Below are positions 53,962 through 62,709 of a DNA stretch of 64,000 nt, one piece after another. A program made the translations under genes and the position numbers. Position 1 is the first letter of the stretch. The number at the start of each line of letters is the position of its first letter. Where the stretch lies: positions 140,113 through 204,112 of the forward strand of contig CACOJS010000001.1 of assembly GCA_902627495.1 (NCBI GenBank), written 5' to 3'. The DNA comes from Hydrogenophilales bacterium (GTDB taxonomy: Bacteria > Pseudomonadota > Gammaproteobacteria > Burkholderiales > Eutrophovitaceae). The notes below the pieces were generated by a model that saw only the letters and a program-made list of their open reading frames with translations, was not told the DNA's origin and did no database searches.

Positions 53962-54750
53962 ATGAATAATCAAAATTTGATCAACCATAATTCCAATTTT
54001 TCTTCTAAGTTTATATTGATAACTTTTGTGGTTTTGACGTGGTTTTCCATTGAATGTAAGCAGGCCGAATCCTCGGATTTCGTGCAGAAGATTATCGGGC
54101 AACATGATTTGTCAACAGCTGTGGCAATGGGTAAGTATTATTTAAAGGGTGAGGCATTATTAGCTATTCGTCAACATCTCAGTAACTTAGGGAAAGAAAA
54201 TCAATTTGACAATAACTGGACAGAAAATAATCATGTTTGGCAACAGGCAGAAATAAAGCTATTACGGGATATTTATGGTCCAATAGAGGAGGAATTTGGT
54301 AGTCTGAGGTGGCTGTATCCTAGGTGGCAGCGTCTTCTGCTAACGGATTATAAGACTTCCGAGTTGGCAGAGCTTAGTCGGCATCTGAGTACTGAAGTAG
54401 GCAAAAAACAGGCAGAGATTATTGATCATTATGTTTCCTTGTACGTGATGAGAACTTTGACGTTTTCAGGAAAACTTAGGGATATTTCTGGTGCCGAAGA
54501 TGAAAAAAGCGTGATGCAAACACTGTATGTTAAACAAGACAGTGAAGTTTTTTTCTCTGTTAGGGATTCTGATAATGCCGAGGGACAGGCATTTGCGTTA
54601 TCCTCGTTGGGTAAAAAGTATTTTGCTGATAATGTTATTAAATTGGTAGGGGAATTCAATCAATACATGTATGAGCTGGCTGGGTTAATCCCTGTTCGTA
54701 TTAATGAAGGGAGACAAGACATTGATTTAATTCGGGACCAGTTTAAGTAA
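53962..54750 (+). CDS. Unrecognised exported protein inserted between ruvA and ruvB
   Basis: 262 residues that I cannot place in a family. A hydrophobic segment at about 17-33 ('FILITFVVLTWFSIEC') after a polar N-terminus indicates a signal peptide or anchor; the Cys at its end is a weak lipobox candidate. The rest is helical and polar, with 'WLYPRWQRLLLTDYKTSELAELSRHLS' and 'QEAFALSS'-like helical stretches, suggesting an all-alpha periplasmic protein. In other gammaproteobacteria ruvA and ruvB are usually adjacent, so this gene looks like an insertion. A small ORF with strong Shine-Dalgarno precedes it. Function unknown. Confidence 0.75.
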   Translation: MNNQNLINHNSNFSSKFILITFVVLTWFSIECKQAESSDFVQKIIGQHDLSTAVAMGKYYLKGEALLAIRQHLSNLGKENQFDNNWTENNHVWQQAEIKLLRDIYGPIEEEFGSLRWLYPRWQRLLLTDYKTSELAELSRHLSTEVGKKQAEIIDHYVSLYVMRTLTFSGKLRDISGAEDEKSVMQTLYVKQDSEVFFSVRDSDNAEGQAFALSSLGKKYFADNVIKLVGEFNQYMYELAGLIPVRINEGRQDIDLIRDQFK

Positions 54751-54795
54751 AGTGAGCTCTAGATATGGTAAATTTTAAAATCAAAATACGCCAAA

Positions 54796-55833
54796 ATGCT
54801 TGAAATTGATCGAGTAATAGACGGTGCTACAGCAACTCCTAAAGAGGAGGTATTTGAGCGTTCCTTGCGGCCTCGGGATCTAAAAGAATATGTTGGCCAG
54901 AAAAAAATCCGTGAACAGCTATCAATCTTTATTGAGGCAGCTAATGCCAGAAAAGAGGCTTTAGATCATGTCCTGCTATTTGGACCACCTGGTTTGGGAA
55001 AAACAACTTTGGCTCATATCATTGCCAAAGAAATCGGCGTTAACCTTCGTCAGACCTCGGGGCCCGTCCTTGAAAAACCTGGAGATTTGGCGGCTTTACT
55101 AACTAACCTTGAACCTAATGATGTGTTGTTTATAGATGAGATACATAGGTTATCTTCTGTTGTTGAAGAGATCCTCTATCCAGCGTTAGAAGATTATCAG
55201 ATCGATATTATCATTGGAGAGGGAGCGGTCGCCCGCTCGGTTAAAATAGATTTACAGCCTTTTACGCTCGTCGGGGCCACCACCCGGGCTGGTATGCTTA
55301 CTAACCCTTTAAGAGACCGCTTTGGAATAGTTTCCAGATTAGAGTTTTATTCAGTGTCTGAGTTGAAAAACATAATTATAAGGTCTTCAGGACTAATGGG
55401 AGTCGCTATATCAGAAGATGGAGCAGTGGAAATCGCTGGTCGGTCTAGGGGAACACCGCGAATTGCTAATCGGTTACTGCGCAGGGTCCGAGACTTTGCA
55501 CAGGTCAAAGGTAGTGGAAATATTGACAAAACAACTTCGGATGACGCACTTTCAATGTTAGAGGTGGACGCTATTGGCTTGGACGTTATGGATAGAAAGC
55601 TATTATTGACAATCCTTCAAAAGTTTAAAGGAGGGCCCGTTGGTTTGGACACGTTGGCGGCAGCTATAGGTGAAACACGGGAAACTATTGAAGATGTGCT
55701 AGAGCCTTATTTAATCCAACAAGGTTATTTGCAGAGAACGTCTCGTGGAAGAACAGTTACTGATGCTGTTTACCGTCATTTTGACATTGAACAATTGAAA
55801 GGCGAATCAAGTGGTGACCTTTGGCAAAAGTAG
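54796..55833 (+). CDS. ruvB: Holliday junction branch migration ATPase RuvB
   Basis: AAA+ motor, 345 residues, driving branch migration with RuvA. Walker A '[13 protein letters not shown]', Walker B '[11 protein letters not shown]', sensor 1 '[11 protein letters not shown]', Arg finger 'PLRDRFGI', and the C-terminal winged helix '[19 protein letters not shown]' are complete. It is separated from ruvA by about 1 kb. ybgC follows after 6 bases. Confidence 0.97.
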   Translation: MLEIDRVIDGATATPKEEVFERSLRPRDLKEYVGQKKIREQLSIFIEAANARKEALDHVLLFGPPGLGKTTLAHIIAKEIGVNLRQTSGPVLEKPGDLAALLTNLEPNDVLFIDEIHRLSSVVEEILYPALEDYQIDIIIGEGAVARSVKIDLQPFTLVGATTRAGMLTNPLRDRFGIVSRLEFYSVSELKNIIIRSSGLMGVAISEDGAVEIAGRSRGTPRIANRLLRRVRDFAQVKGSGNIDKTTSDDALSMLEVDAIGLDVMDRKLLLTILQKFKGGPVGLDTLAAAIGETRETIEDVLEPYLIQQGYLQRTSRGRTVTDAVYRHFDIEQLKGESSGDLWQK

Positions 55834-55839
55834 AAAAGA

Positions 55840-56274
55840 GTGGTTTTAGGCGAATTACCCATTCGAGTTTATTTCCAGGACACTGACTCTGGGGGAATCG
55901 TTTTCCATGCGGCTTATCTGGACTTCTTCGAGCGGGGCAGAACCGAATGGCTGAGGAGTTTGGGGATTACACAAGGAGAGTTGTACAATGAACTTGGCCT
56001 ACTGTTTGTTGTGCGAAAGATTGATTTAAGGTATCTAAAGCCAGCCTTTTTGGATGAGTTATTATTGGTCAAAACAGGAATATCAAAAATAGGAAAAGCA
56101 CAAATAACTATATGCCAAAAAGTCTTTCGGGATAGAGGTCTTTTAATGAAAGGGACAGTAAATTTGGGGTTTATATCTGCAGACGATTTGCGACCAAAAG
56201 TCATTCCTGATTGGATCAGAGATAAGCTAATTCTTTCATCTACGTCTAGTTTAGGGGATATAAAGGATACTTAG
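55840..56274 (+). CDS. ybgC: Acyl-CoA thioesterase YbgC (Tol-Pal cluster)
   Basis: Hotdog-fold thioesterase of 144 residues. 'VYFQDTDSGGIVFHAAYLDFFERGRTEWLRSLG' contains the catalytic Asp of the 4HBT type. Family members hydrolyse short acyl-CoAs and have been linked to phospholipid metabolism at the inner membrane. The GTG start is 6 bases after ruvB and the stop is 3 bases before tolQ, so it is part of the tol operon. Confidence 0.95.
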   Translation: MVLGELPIRVYFQDTDSGGIVFHAAYLDFFERGRTEWLRSLGITQGELYNELGLLFVVRKIDLRYLKPAFLDELLLVKTGISKIGKAQITICQKVFRDRGLLMKGTVNLGFISADDLRPKVIPDWIRDKLILSSTSSLGDIKDT

Positions 56275-56277
56275 TTT

Positions 56278-56949
56278 ATGGCCGTAACACACGATTTATC
56301 GCTTTATTCGTTACTTGCTAATGCCAGTGTGCTGGTGCAATGTGTCATGGGGTTATTGCTTGCAATGTCGTTAGCATCCTGGTGGTTTATATTTCGGAAA
56401 ATGTTTTCACTCCGTCTTTTTAAGAAAAAGACAGTTGAATTTGAGGCATTTTTAAATAATTCGGACGGGGCCAAAATCATACAACGTTTAAACCGTGATA
56501 ATTTGGATGCTGGTAGTGTTGAAAATATAGTGCGTTCAGGATTTCAAGAGTGGAGAAGTCAGAAAACAAAAACTGATGGGCCTGAGATTTTAGAGGGCAT
56601 TCAAAGAACTATGAGATCTCAATATCAAATGGATATGGATGATTTAGAGGTACATTTGTCGTTCCTTGCAACGGTTGGATCAGTCAGCCCCTACATAGGA
56701 CTTTTTGGGACTGTGTGGGGAATTATGAACTCCTTTAGGGGCTTGGCGACAGCTGGTCAAGCTACTCTCACACAGGTTGCACCTGGGATAGCTGAGGCAT
56801 TGGTGGCCACGGCGATGGGCCTTCTAGCGGCAATTCCGGCTGTAATGGCCTTTAATTTTTTTACTAGAGAAATAGAAAAATTATCAGTGCGATGCGAACG
56901 ATCTATCGATCAATTTACGAATATTTTACAAAGGACTCTGATTTACTAG
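56278..56949 (+). CDS. tolQ: Tol-Pal system proton channel subunit TolQ
   Basis: Inner-membrane motor component of 223 residues with three helices (about 20-40, 130-155, 165-190). 'FLATVGSVSPYIGLFGTVWGIMNSFRGL' and 'APGIAEALVATAMGLLAAIPAVMAFNFF' are the TolQ/ExbB core. With TolR it converts proton flow into force on TolA for outer-membrane constriction at division. tolR starts 6 bases after its stop. Confidence 0.97.
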   Translation: MAVTHDLSLYSLLANASVLVQCVMGLLLAMSLASWWFIFRKMFSLRLFKKKTVEFEAFLNNSDGAKIIQRLNRDNLDAGSVENIVRSGFQEWRSQKTKTDGPEILEGIQRTMRSQYQMDMDDLEVHLSFLATVGSVSPYIGLFGTVWGIMNSFRGLATAGQATLTQVAPGIAEALVATAMGLLAAIPAVMAFNFFTREIEKLSVRCERSIDQFTNILQRTLIY

Positions 56950-56955
56950 GATTCT

Positions 56956-57384
56956 ATGGGATTTGCAAATAACAGGCGCCATGGTAGGCGATTAATGAAC
57001 CAGATTAATGTAGTGCCTTATATTGATGTAATGCTTGTTCTTTTAGTTATATTTATGGTCACCGCCCCCCTTATGAATCCAGGGGTTATTGAACTTCCTC
57101 CCATAAGTAAAAGTAGTCTTCCCCCTTTGAGACCTCTTGAGGTGACTATAAGAAAAAATATGAAGGTGTCGTTTGTTGATAGAAATGTGTCGAGGGCTGA
57201 AAGGCCAATTGAAATGGACGAACTACTTTCAATAATTAAGACTAAACAACTTAATAACCCCACACAGGCAGTGGTTATATCTGCTGACAAGAGTGTAAGC
57301 TATGGTAAGGTTTTGGAAATAATGGATATCTTGCAGCAAAATCAAGTGCAGCGCATTGGGCTGTTGGCTGTCCCAAAACAATAA
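56956..57384 (+). CDS. tolR: Tol-Pal system protein TolR
   Basis: ExbD/TolR protein of 142 residues: N-terminal helix 'INVVPYIDVMLVLLVIFMVTAPLM' with the essential Asp that carries protons, followed by a periplasmic domain ('AVVISADKSVSYGKVLEIMDIL'). The stop codon shares its last base with the tolA ATG (position 57384). Confidence 0.97.
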   Translation: MGFANNRRHGRRLMNQINVVPYIDVMLVLLVIFMVTAPLMNPGVIELPPISKSSLPPLRPLEVTIRKNMKVSFVDRNVSRAERPIEMDELLSIIKTKQLNNPTQAVVISADKSVSYGKVLEIMDILQQNQVQRIGLLAVPKQ

Positions 57385-58289
57385 TGGTTCGAGGCGACGA
57401 TCGGAGCTTATATTCCGCAGTTTTGGCCGTATTAATTCACGTAATCTTTTTTGGTTTTCTATTCTTTGGTCTTAAGTCTCAGACTAACCCTACAGGCCCC
57501 ATATTTGTGCAGCTTTGGCAGGAACTACCAAAACTTGAGACTAGTTTGGCTAATGAATCCAAGCCCGAGCCTAAACCAGAACCCAAGCCAGAACCCAAGC
57601 CAGAACCCAAGCCAGAACCCAAACCAGAACCCAAGCCAGAACCCAAACCAGAACCTAAGCCAGAACCCAAACCCAAACCTCAACCTAAGGCACCCGCACC
57701 TAGCAATCCCCGTCCTCAAAATGCAGCTATTATTGAATTAAAAGAAAAAAGGAGGAAGCTAGAAGAGGAGCGGAAAAGGCTTGAGGACGAAAAAAAACGT
57801 AAGCAAGAACAATTTAGGCAGAAACTGCTGGAGCAACAGGAGTTGTCACGCAAAGAAGAGGAGGAACGAATAAAGTCTGAGAAACGCCGTCGTAATAAAG
57901 AATTGGAGGCGGTTAGGAGAAGCAGGGAATTGGCGGCTGATCTTGCACGGGATGAGGCGTCACAAAAGCGTGTTAGAGATGAAAGAAGGCAGGATGATCT
58001 GACTGAAGTTGAAAAATACAAGGCCCTCATTGCAGAGAAAGTCAAAGAAAATTTAGTGCTTCCGCAGTCTCTGGAGGGGAATCCTGAAGTTATTTACAGT
58101 ATTATGCTTACATTCGATGGGAGACTAGTTTCTCCTCCCCAATTAATCTCTACCAGCGGGTCAATTTTTTACGATGATGCAGTTGACAAAGCTATCAGGA
58201 AATCTGATCCTTTACCCGTACCCAAAAAAAGGGAATTGTATATGGAGTATTTTCAGGTATTCAAGCTTCGATTTAGACCTCAAGAATGA
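57384..58289 (+). CDS. tolA: Tol-Pal system protein TolA with KPEP repeat
   Basis: 301 residues: N-terminal anchor helix (about 10-30), a stiff Pro-rich stretch of nine KPEP units (about 60-95), a long Glu/Arg/Lys-rich helix (about 115-215), and a C-terminal domain (about 220-301) with the TonB/TolA-like 'EVIYSIMLTFDGRL'. TolA bridges the periplasm to Pal and TolB. The Pro-rich linker before the helix is longer than in E. coli TolA and resembles TonB. The DNA of the repeat is a 12-bp tandem array. Confidence 0.93.
   Translation: MVRGDDRSLYSAVLAVLIHVIFFGFLFFGLKSQTNPTGPIFVQLWQELPKLETSLANESKPEPKPEPKPEPKPEPKPEPKPEPKPEPKPEPKPEPKPKPQPKAPAPSNPRPQNAAIIELKEKRRKLEEERKRLEDEKKRKQEQFRQKLLEQQELSRKEEEERIKSEKRRRNKELEAVRRSRELAADLARDEASQKRVRDERRQDDLTEVEKYKALIAEKVKENLVLPQSLEGNPEVIYSIMLTFDGRLVSPPQLISTSGSIFYDDAVDKAIRKSDPLPVPKKRELYMEYFQVFKLRFRPQE
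57561..57668 (+). repeat. 12-bp tandem repeat array inside tolA (nine units)
   Basis: Nine in-frame units of AAR-CCN-GAR-CCN, each coding Lys-Pro-Glu-Pro. The inner units are near-identical at DNA level (aagccagaaccc, with a/g and c/t changes at the wobble positions), and the first unit is the most diverged. Such arrays can gain or lose units by slippage without breaking the frame. They also create spurious Gly/Leu-rich ORFs on the opposite strand. Confidence 0.95.
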
Positions 58290-58295
58290 TAAAAG

Positions 58296-59588
58296 ATGAA
58301 TTATTTTTCCGTATTGAAACTACCTTTACTGGCAATTGGGCTCTTGTTTTCGCCTCTGGTACTGTCACAATTAACTATTGACGTTATCGGTGGTGGGCAG
58401 GATCAGATTCCAATTACAATCCTACCATTTGGTGGAGAAAAGTCCGAGGGAGCCGTCAGTAGGATTATATCAGCTGATCTCGAGCGTAGCGGACTGTTTA
58501 ATGTAAAGCAAGTGCCGTTTCTAGAGTCAGTTCCCACAGACTTTTCCGAGGTAAATTTTGAGTATTGGAGGGGAGAGCGTGCTGAGAATTTAGTAATTGG
58601 CAAGTTGCAAAAGAAAAGTAATGATAAGATTTATGTCAGATTTAGGTTGGTTGACCTTTTGAAAAAGACCCAGGCACTTGGGGCATCTTTTGAATTTAAA
58701 TCGAAGGCAATAAGAAGGGCAGCACACAGAATTTCGGATTTGATTTATGAAAAACTAACAGGAGACTTAGGGGTTTTCTCTACCAAGATCTGCTATGTTG
58801 TTAAAAAAGATAAGGTTTTTGAGATTCAAGTGGCAGATGCTGACGGCGAAAACCATCAGGTAGTACATAGATACAATGAACCCGTCATTTCGCCAAGGTG
58901 GTCTCCAGATGGGAAAAAGATCGCGTATGTCTCATTTGAGAAGCAAAAGCCTATTGTTTATATACTAAATATATATACGGGAAAGAGGCAAATGTTGGCT
59001 AGTTTTGAGGGGTCGAATTCGGCTCCAGCGTGGGCTCCAGATGGCAAAAGCTTGGCGATTACTCTCACAAAAGACGGTTTTTCCCAGATTTACAGCATTA
59101 AGGCAAATGGCAGAGGCCTCCGACAGCTAACACGTACTCAATCAATTGATACCGAACCCAATTTTTCTCCGAATGGAAAACATATTTTGTTTACGTCTGA
59201 TAGAGCGGGTGGGCCGCAGATATACCAAATGCGTGCTGATGGTAGGGGTAAGGCAAAACGGCTTACGTTTGAAGGTCGTTACAATGTTAGTGCCAAATAT
59301 AGCCCTGATGGTAAGTCATTTGTTTTTATCCATAGAAATAATGGTCGTTTTAACGTCGCAATCCAGGATATCAAGTCGGGAATAGTCCAAATTTTGACCA
59401 ATGGTAGCCTTGATCACTCTCCTACTTTTGCACCAAACGGCAAGATAGTCCTCTATGCAACAGAAATAGGTAAGGCTAGGCGTGGTATATTGGCGTCTGT
59501 TTCAAGTGATGGACGAATAAAAAGAAGATATTCCATTAGGGCAGGGGATGTTAGGGAGCCAGCGTGGGGACCAATATTGACGAGATAG
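58296..59588 (+). CDS. tolB: Tol-Pal system protein TolB
   Basis: Periplasmic protein of 430 residues: signal peptide (about 1-24), N-terminal alpha/beta domain (about 25-160), and a six-bladed beta-propeller with repeated 'SPDGKKIAYVS', 'APDGKSLAIT', 'SPNGKHILFTSDRAGGPQIYQM' and 'SPDGKSFVFI' blades. It binds Pal and modulates its link to peptidoglycan. The pal frame overlaps its end, but the chosen pal start is 17 bases downstream. Confidence 0.96.
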   Translation: MNYFSVLKLPLLAIGLLFSPLVLSQLTIDVIGGGQDQIPITILPFGGEKSEGAVSRIISADLERSGLFNVKQVPFLESVPTDFSEVNFEYWRGERAENLVIGKLQKKSNDKIYVRFRLVDLLKKTQALGASFEFKSKAIRRAAHRISDLIYEKLTGDLGVFSTKICYVVKKDKVFEIQVADADGENHQVVHRYNEPVISPRWSPDGKKIAYVSFEKQKPIVYILNIYTGKRQMLASFEGSNSAPAWAPDGKSLAITLTKDGFSQIYSIKANGRGLRQLTRTQSIDTEPNFSPNGKHILFTSDRAGGPQIYQMRADGRGKAKRLTFEGRYNVSAKYSPDGKSFVFIHRNNGRFNVAIQDIKSGIVQILTNGSLDHSPTFAPNGKIVLYATEIGKARRGILASVSSDGRIKRRYSIRAGDVREPAWGPILTR

Positions 59589-59605
59589 AATTAAGGGGAA
59601 GCAAG

Positions 59606-60298
59606 ATGATAAAACTGGTAATTGCTCTGGGGCTGACTATTTTCTTTAGTGCGTGTGCTAGTCAATCGGAACGAGAGTCTGAGATTGAGCAGAGAAAAAT
59701 CTTCGATCAGACAAAGGAAGAGAAAAGCCGTGAGCTTGATCAACAAGCAGCGAGAGAACAGGAAGAGCTCGCAAGGCAGCAGGCTGCAGTTGACGCACAA
59801 TCAGAGAGACTTGACCAGGAAAGCGATTTGCATCAAAAAGCTGAGACAGAGCAGATGGACTCTCCTGAAATAGCAACTATCTCAGACAGCGACGTGGGAG
59901 ACACGAAACTTGATGTGCAGGCCGAGGTCATAGACACGAACCAAAAAAATCTTTTGGCCCAAAGGATCATTCTTTTTGAATACGATAGGTATGATATTCC
60001 ACAAGAGTTTATTCCTGTTGTAGAGGCTCATGCCGCCCATTTATTGAAAAACCCTGAAATACAAATTGTTGTACATGGGCACTGTGATATTCGAGGAAGT
60101 CGGGAGTATAATCTAGCACTTGGGCAGAGGCGAGCAGAAAGCGTAAGAAGAGCTATGCGTTTATTGGGCGTAGCTGACGATCAGATTCAAGTGGTTAGTT
60201 TTGGATCTGAAAAGCCTACAGCTCATGGTCAAGACGAAGAGAGTCATAGGCAAAATCGTAGAAGTGAAATAGTGTATGAAAGTACAAGCCTCCCATAG
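59606..60298 (+). CDS. pal: Peptidoglycan-associated lipoprotein Pal, with extended linker
   Basis: 230-residue outer-membrane lipoprotein. The ATG at 59606 follows AGGGGAAG and gives a lipobox 'FFSAC' (Cys17). The C-terminal OmpA-like domain (about 115-230) has 'VVHGHCDIRGSREYNLALGQRRAESVRRAM', the peptidoglycan-binding site. Between them is an unusually long polar, Glu/Gln/Arg-rich stretch (about 20-105), probably coiled coil; E. coli Pal is about 173 residues in all. The longer reach may match the long TolA linker. Confidence 0.94.
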   Translation: MIKLVIALGLTIFFSACASQSERESEIEQRKIFDQTKEEKSRELDQQAAREQEELARQQAAVDAQSERLDQESDLHQKAETEQMDSPEIATISDSDVGDTKLDVQAEVIDTNQKNLLAQRIILFEYDRYDIPQEFIPVVEAHAAHLLKNPEIQIVVHGHCDIRGSREYNLALGQRRAESVRRAMRLLGVADDQIQVVSFGSEKPTAHGQDEESHRQNRRSEIVYESTSLP

Positions 60299-60360
60299 CT
60301 CCAAGAAAAAATTTGCAGAATAGGAGTTTGTTATCCAATTTCCTCGAAATATACCATCTG

Positions 60361-61425
60361 ATGATTGTTAAATTACAGTTCTTCTCAGTTTTTTTTTCGA
60401 TTATATGCAATTCCTATTCGTATGGTGGAGAGGAATTCGATGTCCATGAAAAAAAGTTAGGCCAGAGTGAATACATTTTTCTTGCACAGACGACTGAGGA
60501 AAAGAGCCCTGAGGGCATTGGTGATTTCGGACTTAGCGAATTAACACGGCTGGACAAACAAGTACGGGAATATTCTGCAAAACACGAGGATTTAGATAGT
60601 CGCCTCGAAAATCTTATGTTTAAGTTAAAAACTCTGCTTGAAGGGCAAAATAATGGTTTTGAACAACTCGCTCTAAAAATAAGCACTCTTGAGGATCGAT
60701 TGAATCTATCAGTATCAGAAAGTAATAAAAGATACCGTAATCTTAAGAATAATTTGGAGGGGCGACTATCAATAATTGAAGATGCCCTAGTTCAGAAGCC
60801 TCAGGATAATACAGAATTGGTAATTGAGAGCATGTCAAAACGTATTGGCAGTTTAGAAGAACGAATAATTAAGCTATCTGAAGATTCTCAAACAATTTCA
60901 TTACAACATTTGGAAGAGCGCGTGAAATTTATAGAAGATTCATTATTATCAAAAATAGACCAGTTATCGATGGTTGGTAAAGGGGATGAGAGGGGAAATA
61001 ATGAAGAGACAACGACACAAGGTGACACTAGAAAACCGGATGATCAAAGTGATCCGGCCCTTGTAGCTTATAATGCTGCTTTTGCTCAATACAATAGAGA
61101 AGATTTTTCGGGTGCCATAGACATGTTTGAGGGCTTCATAAAAAAATACCCATCTCACAGGTACGTTCCTAACGCCCACTATTGGGTTGGCAATTCTTAT
61201 TTTGCTCTAAAAGAGTATGAGAAGGCAATTAAGACGGAAACTATAATATTAACTACGTATCCAGAGAGTAGAAAAGTACCAGACGCTCTACTATTGATTG
61301 GGAGTTCTCACAAAAAGTTGGGAAACACAGAGGATGCTCGAGAACGATGGGCAACTCTGATTAACAGATTTCCAAACTCAGATAGTGCCCGAAAAGCTAA
61401 CGAAAGATTGAGTGATCTTCCCTGA
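60361..61425 (+). CDS. cpoB: Cell division coordinator CpoB (YbgF)
   Basis: Periplasmic Tol-Pal partner of 354 residues. The ATG at 60361 gives a signal peptide ('KLQFFSVFFSIICNSYSYG'); an upstream TTG at 60313 would spoil it. A long coiled coil (about 70-200) is followed by a TPR domain from about 245 ('AAFAQYNREDFSGAIDMFEGFIKKYPSHRYVPNAHYWVGNSYF'). CpoB links Tol-Pal to penicillin-binding protein activity at the septum. The coiled coil is longer than in E. coli YbgF. Confidence 0.93.
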   Translation: MIVKLQFFSVFFSIICNSYSYGGEEFDVHEKKLGQSEYIFLAQTTEEKSPEGIGDFGLSELTRLDKQVREYSAKHEDLDSRLENLMFKLKTLLEGQNNGFEQLALKISTLEDRLNLSVSESNKRYRNLKNNLEGRLSIIEDALVQKPQDNTELVIESMSKRIGSLEERIIKLSEDSQTISLQHLEERVKFIEDSLLSKIDQLSMVGKGDERGNNEETTTQGDTRKPDDQSDPALVAYNAAFAQYNREDFSGAIDMFEGFIKKYPSHRYVPNAHYWVGNSYFALKEYEKAIKTETIILTTYPESRKVPDALLLIGSSHKKLGNTEDARERWATLINRFPNSDSARKANERLSDLP

Positions 61426-61518
61426 TATCATTTGAAAGCGGCAGTTCATAGAAAATTGTGGATAGGTAGTTTTTGGTTTGACGTAACTAGGGAAGGGAGA
61501 TACAATCCTGCGCTTGGC

Positions 61519-61594
61519 GGGCGGTTAGCTCAGTTGGTAGAGCAGCGGACTTTTAATCCGTTGGTCCAGGGTTCGAGCCCCTGACCGCCTACCA
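61519..61594 (+). tRNA. tRNA-Lys (anticodon TTT)
   Basis: 76-base cloverleaf. Acceptor GGGCGGT/ACCGCCT, D arm GCTC/GAGC, anticodon stem GCGGA/TCCGT with loop CTTTTAA (anticodon TTT), T arm CAGGG/CCCTG with TTCGAGC, and encoded CCA are all present. It closes the tol-pal cluster as in Pseudomonas, but queE and queC, which lie before it there, are missing here. Confidence 0.97.
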
Positions 61595-61609
61595 TTTGTG
61601 GCTGCGAGG

Positions 61610-62701
61610 TTATAGATTAAGTTTAATTATTTGTTGAAGTTGGGTTTTGCCCGCGAGGTCGATGATACGCAGTGTCAACTCTTTAGACGTCCAGTTAATC
61701 ATGGCAGTGCCAAAATTTATTTTGCCAAATATTGGGCCCAATCTTTTGGGGTCAGGTGGCTCTTTTCCTCTATAGGGGTTAGTGAGGCTTGAAGCAGTTA
61801 TTTCATATAGCGTAGAATTTTTGGCAATTAGAGATTTATATATTGCTCCAAAGTGGCGGTCACCAGAAATCAAAACAATATTATGTAGATGCTCTTGACT
61901 TAATAATTTAAAGAGTTTGAGTTTCTCCTTTGGGAAATTACCCCACTTTTCCCAACTATGTTGATCTGGGATTACCTGGATCGACGACACTAAAAATCTA
62001 ATATCGGCTTTTTCTTCTAGTTTTTGAGACAACCATTTCCACTGAGCATCTCCTAATATAGTTGCTGATTTATCGTTATTAGGGGCATAGGGTCCGCTTC
62101 GCCTTTGACGTGTAGTTCTATTTAATTTGAGGTCTGATCGAAAAGATCGAGTATCAAGTGCAATAACTTGAACTCTCCTACCCTTTGTTCCAAATATTCG
62201 AGAGTAATAAATTCCCTCTCTAAATCGGCGGCGATCTTTCTTGTCAATTTTCCAGAATTTGAGAAATAGATCTTTAGAAATCTTTTTGAATGGTAGATCA
62301 GCTCCAGCATCACTAAGTCCATAATCATGGTCATCCCAAGTAACCATGTGGGGTATTGTCTCCCTCAATATTTTGTACCCTGGTTGCTCATTATTCGCAG
62401 TTAAATAGGCTTCCTTTAACGCTTTTGGTAATAAACGTTTTTCTACGGCTCTACCGTTTTTTTTATCACCATAAACATTATCACCTGTAAAAATGAACAA
62501 CTGAGGGTTCTTTTCCATTATAGTTTCCCAGATAGGCTGCTCTTTCTCTTCATTGGCACAGGAGCCAAAAGCCAAGTGGCTTAGAGTGCTATTTGGAGCC
62601 AGATTTAATTCATTGCTATGCAATTCTGTACTAAGACATATTGAAATAATGGCAATCCAAGATACGAAAAAACTGATTTCTAACTTATAGAATTTATACA
62701 C
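61610..62701 (-). CDS. PhoD-like metallophosphatase (alkaline phosphatase D family)
   Basis: 363-residue exported hydrolase. 'LAFGSCANEEKEQPIWETI' and 'FIFTGDNVYGD' start the calcineurin-like core, with 'MVTWDDHDYGLSDAGAD' and 'VLISGDRHFGAIYKSLI' providing the metal and phosphate ligands of PhoD. The signal sequence (about 8-30) lacks twin arginines, so Sec export is likely, unlike classical PhoD. It probably acts on phosphodiesters or phosphomonoesters in the periplasm. It follows the barrel-protein gene by 8 bases. The tRNA-Lys gene lies 15 bases past its stop. Confidence 0.88.
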   Translation of the reverse strand: MYKFYKLEISFFVSWIAIISICLSTELHSNELNLAPNSTLSHLAFGSCANEEKEQPIWETIMEKNPQLFIFTGDNVYGDKKNGRAVEKRLLPKALKEAYLTANNEQPGYKILRETIPHMVTWDDHDYGLSDAGADLPFKKISKDLFLKFWKIDKKDRRRFREGIYYSRIFGTKGRRVQVIALDTRSFRSDLKLNRTTRQRRSGPYAPNNDKSATILGDAQWKWLSQKLEEKADIRFLVSSIQVIPDQHSWEKWGNFPKEKLKLFKLLSQEHLHNIVLISGDRHFGAIYKSLIAKNSTLYEITASSLTNPYRGKEPPDPKRLGPIFGKINFGTAMINWTSKELTLRIIDLAGKTQLQQIIKLNL

Positions 62702-62709
62702 AATTTGTT

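Noticed and set aside
57479-57719. Opposite-strand ORFs in tolA with Gly/Leu/Ser or Phe/Trp-rich repeats
   Set aside because: They are mirror images of the 12-bp repeat in tolA and have no start signal or family resemblance.
61519-61594. tRNA-Lys as an integration site for a mobile element
   Set aside because: No integrase, no direct repeat of the tRNA 3' end and no change in composition are visible on either side.
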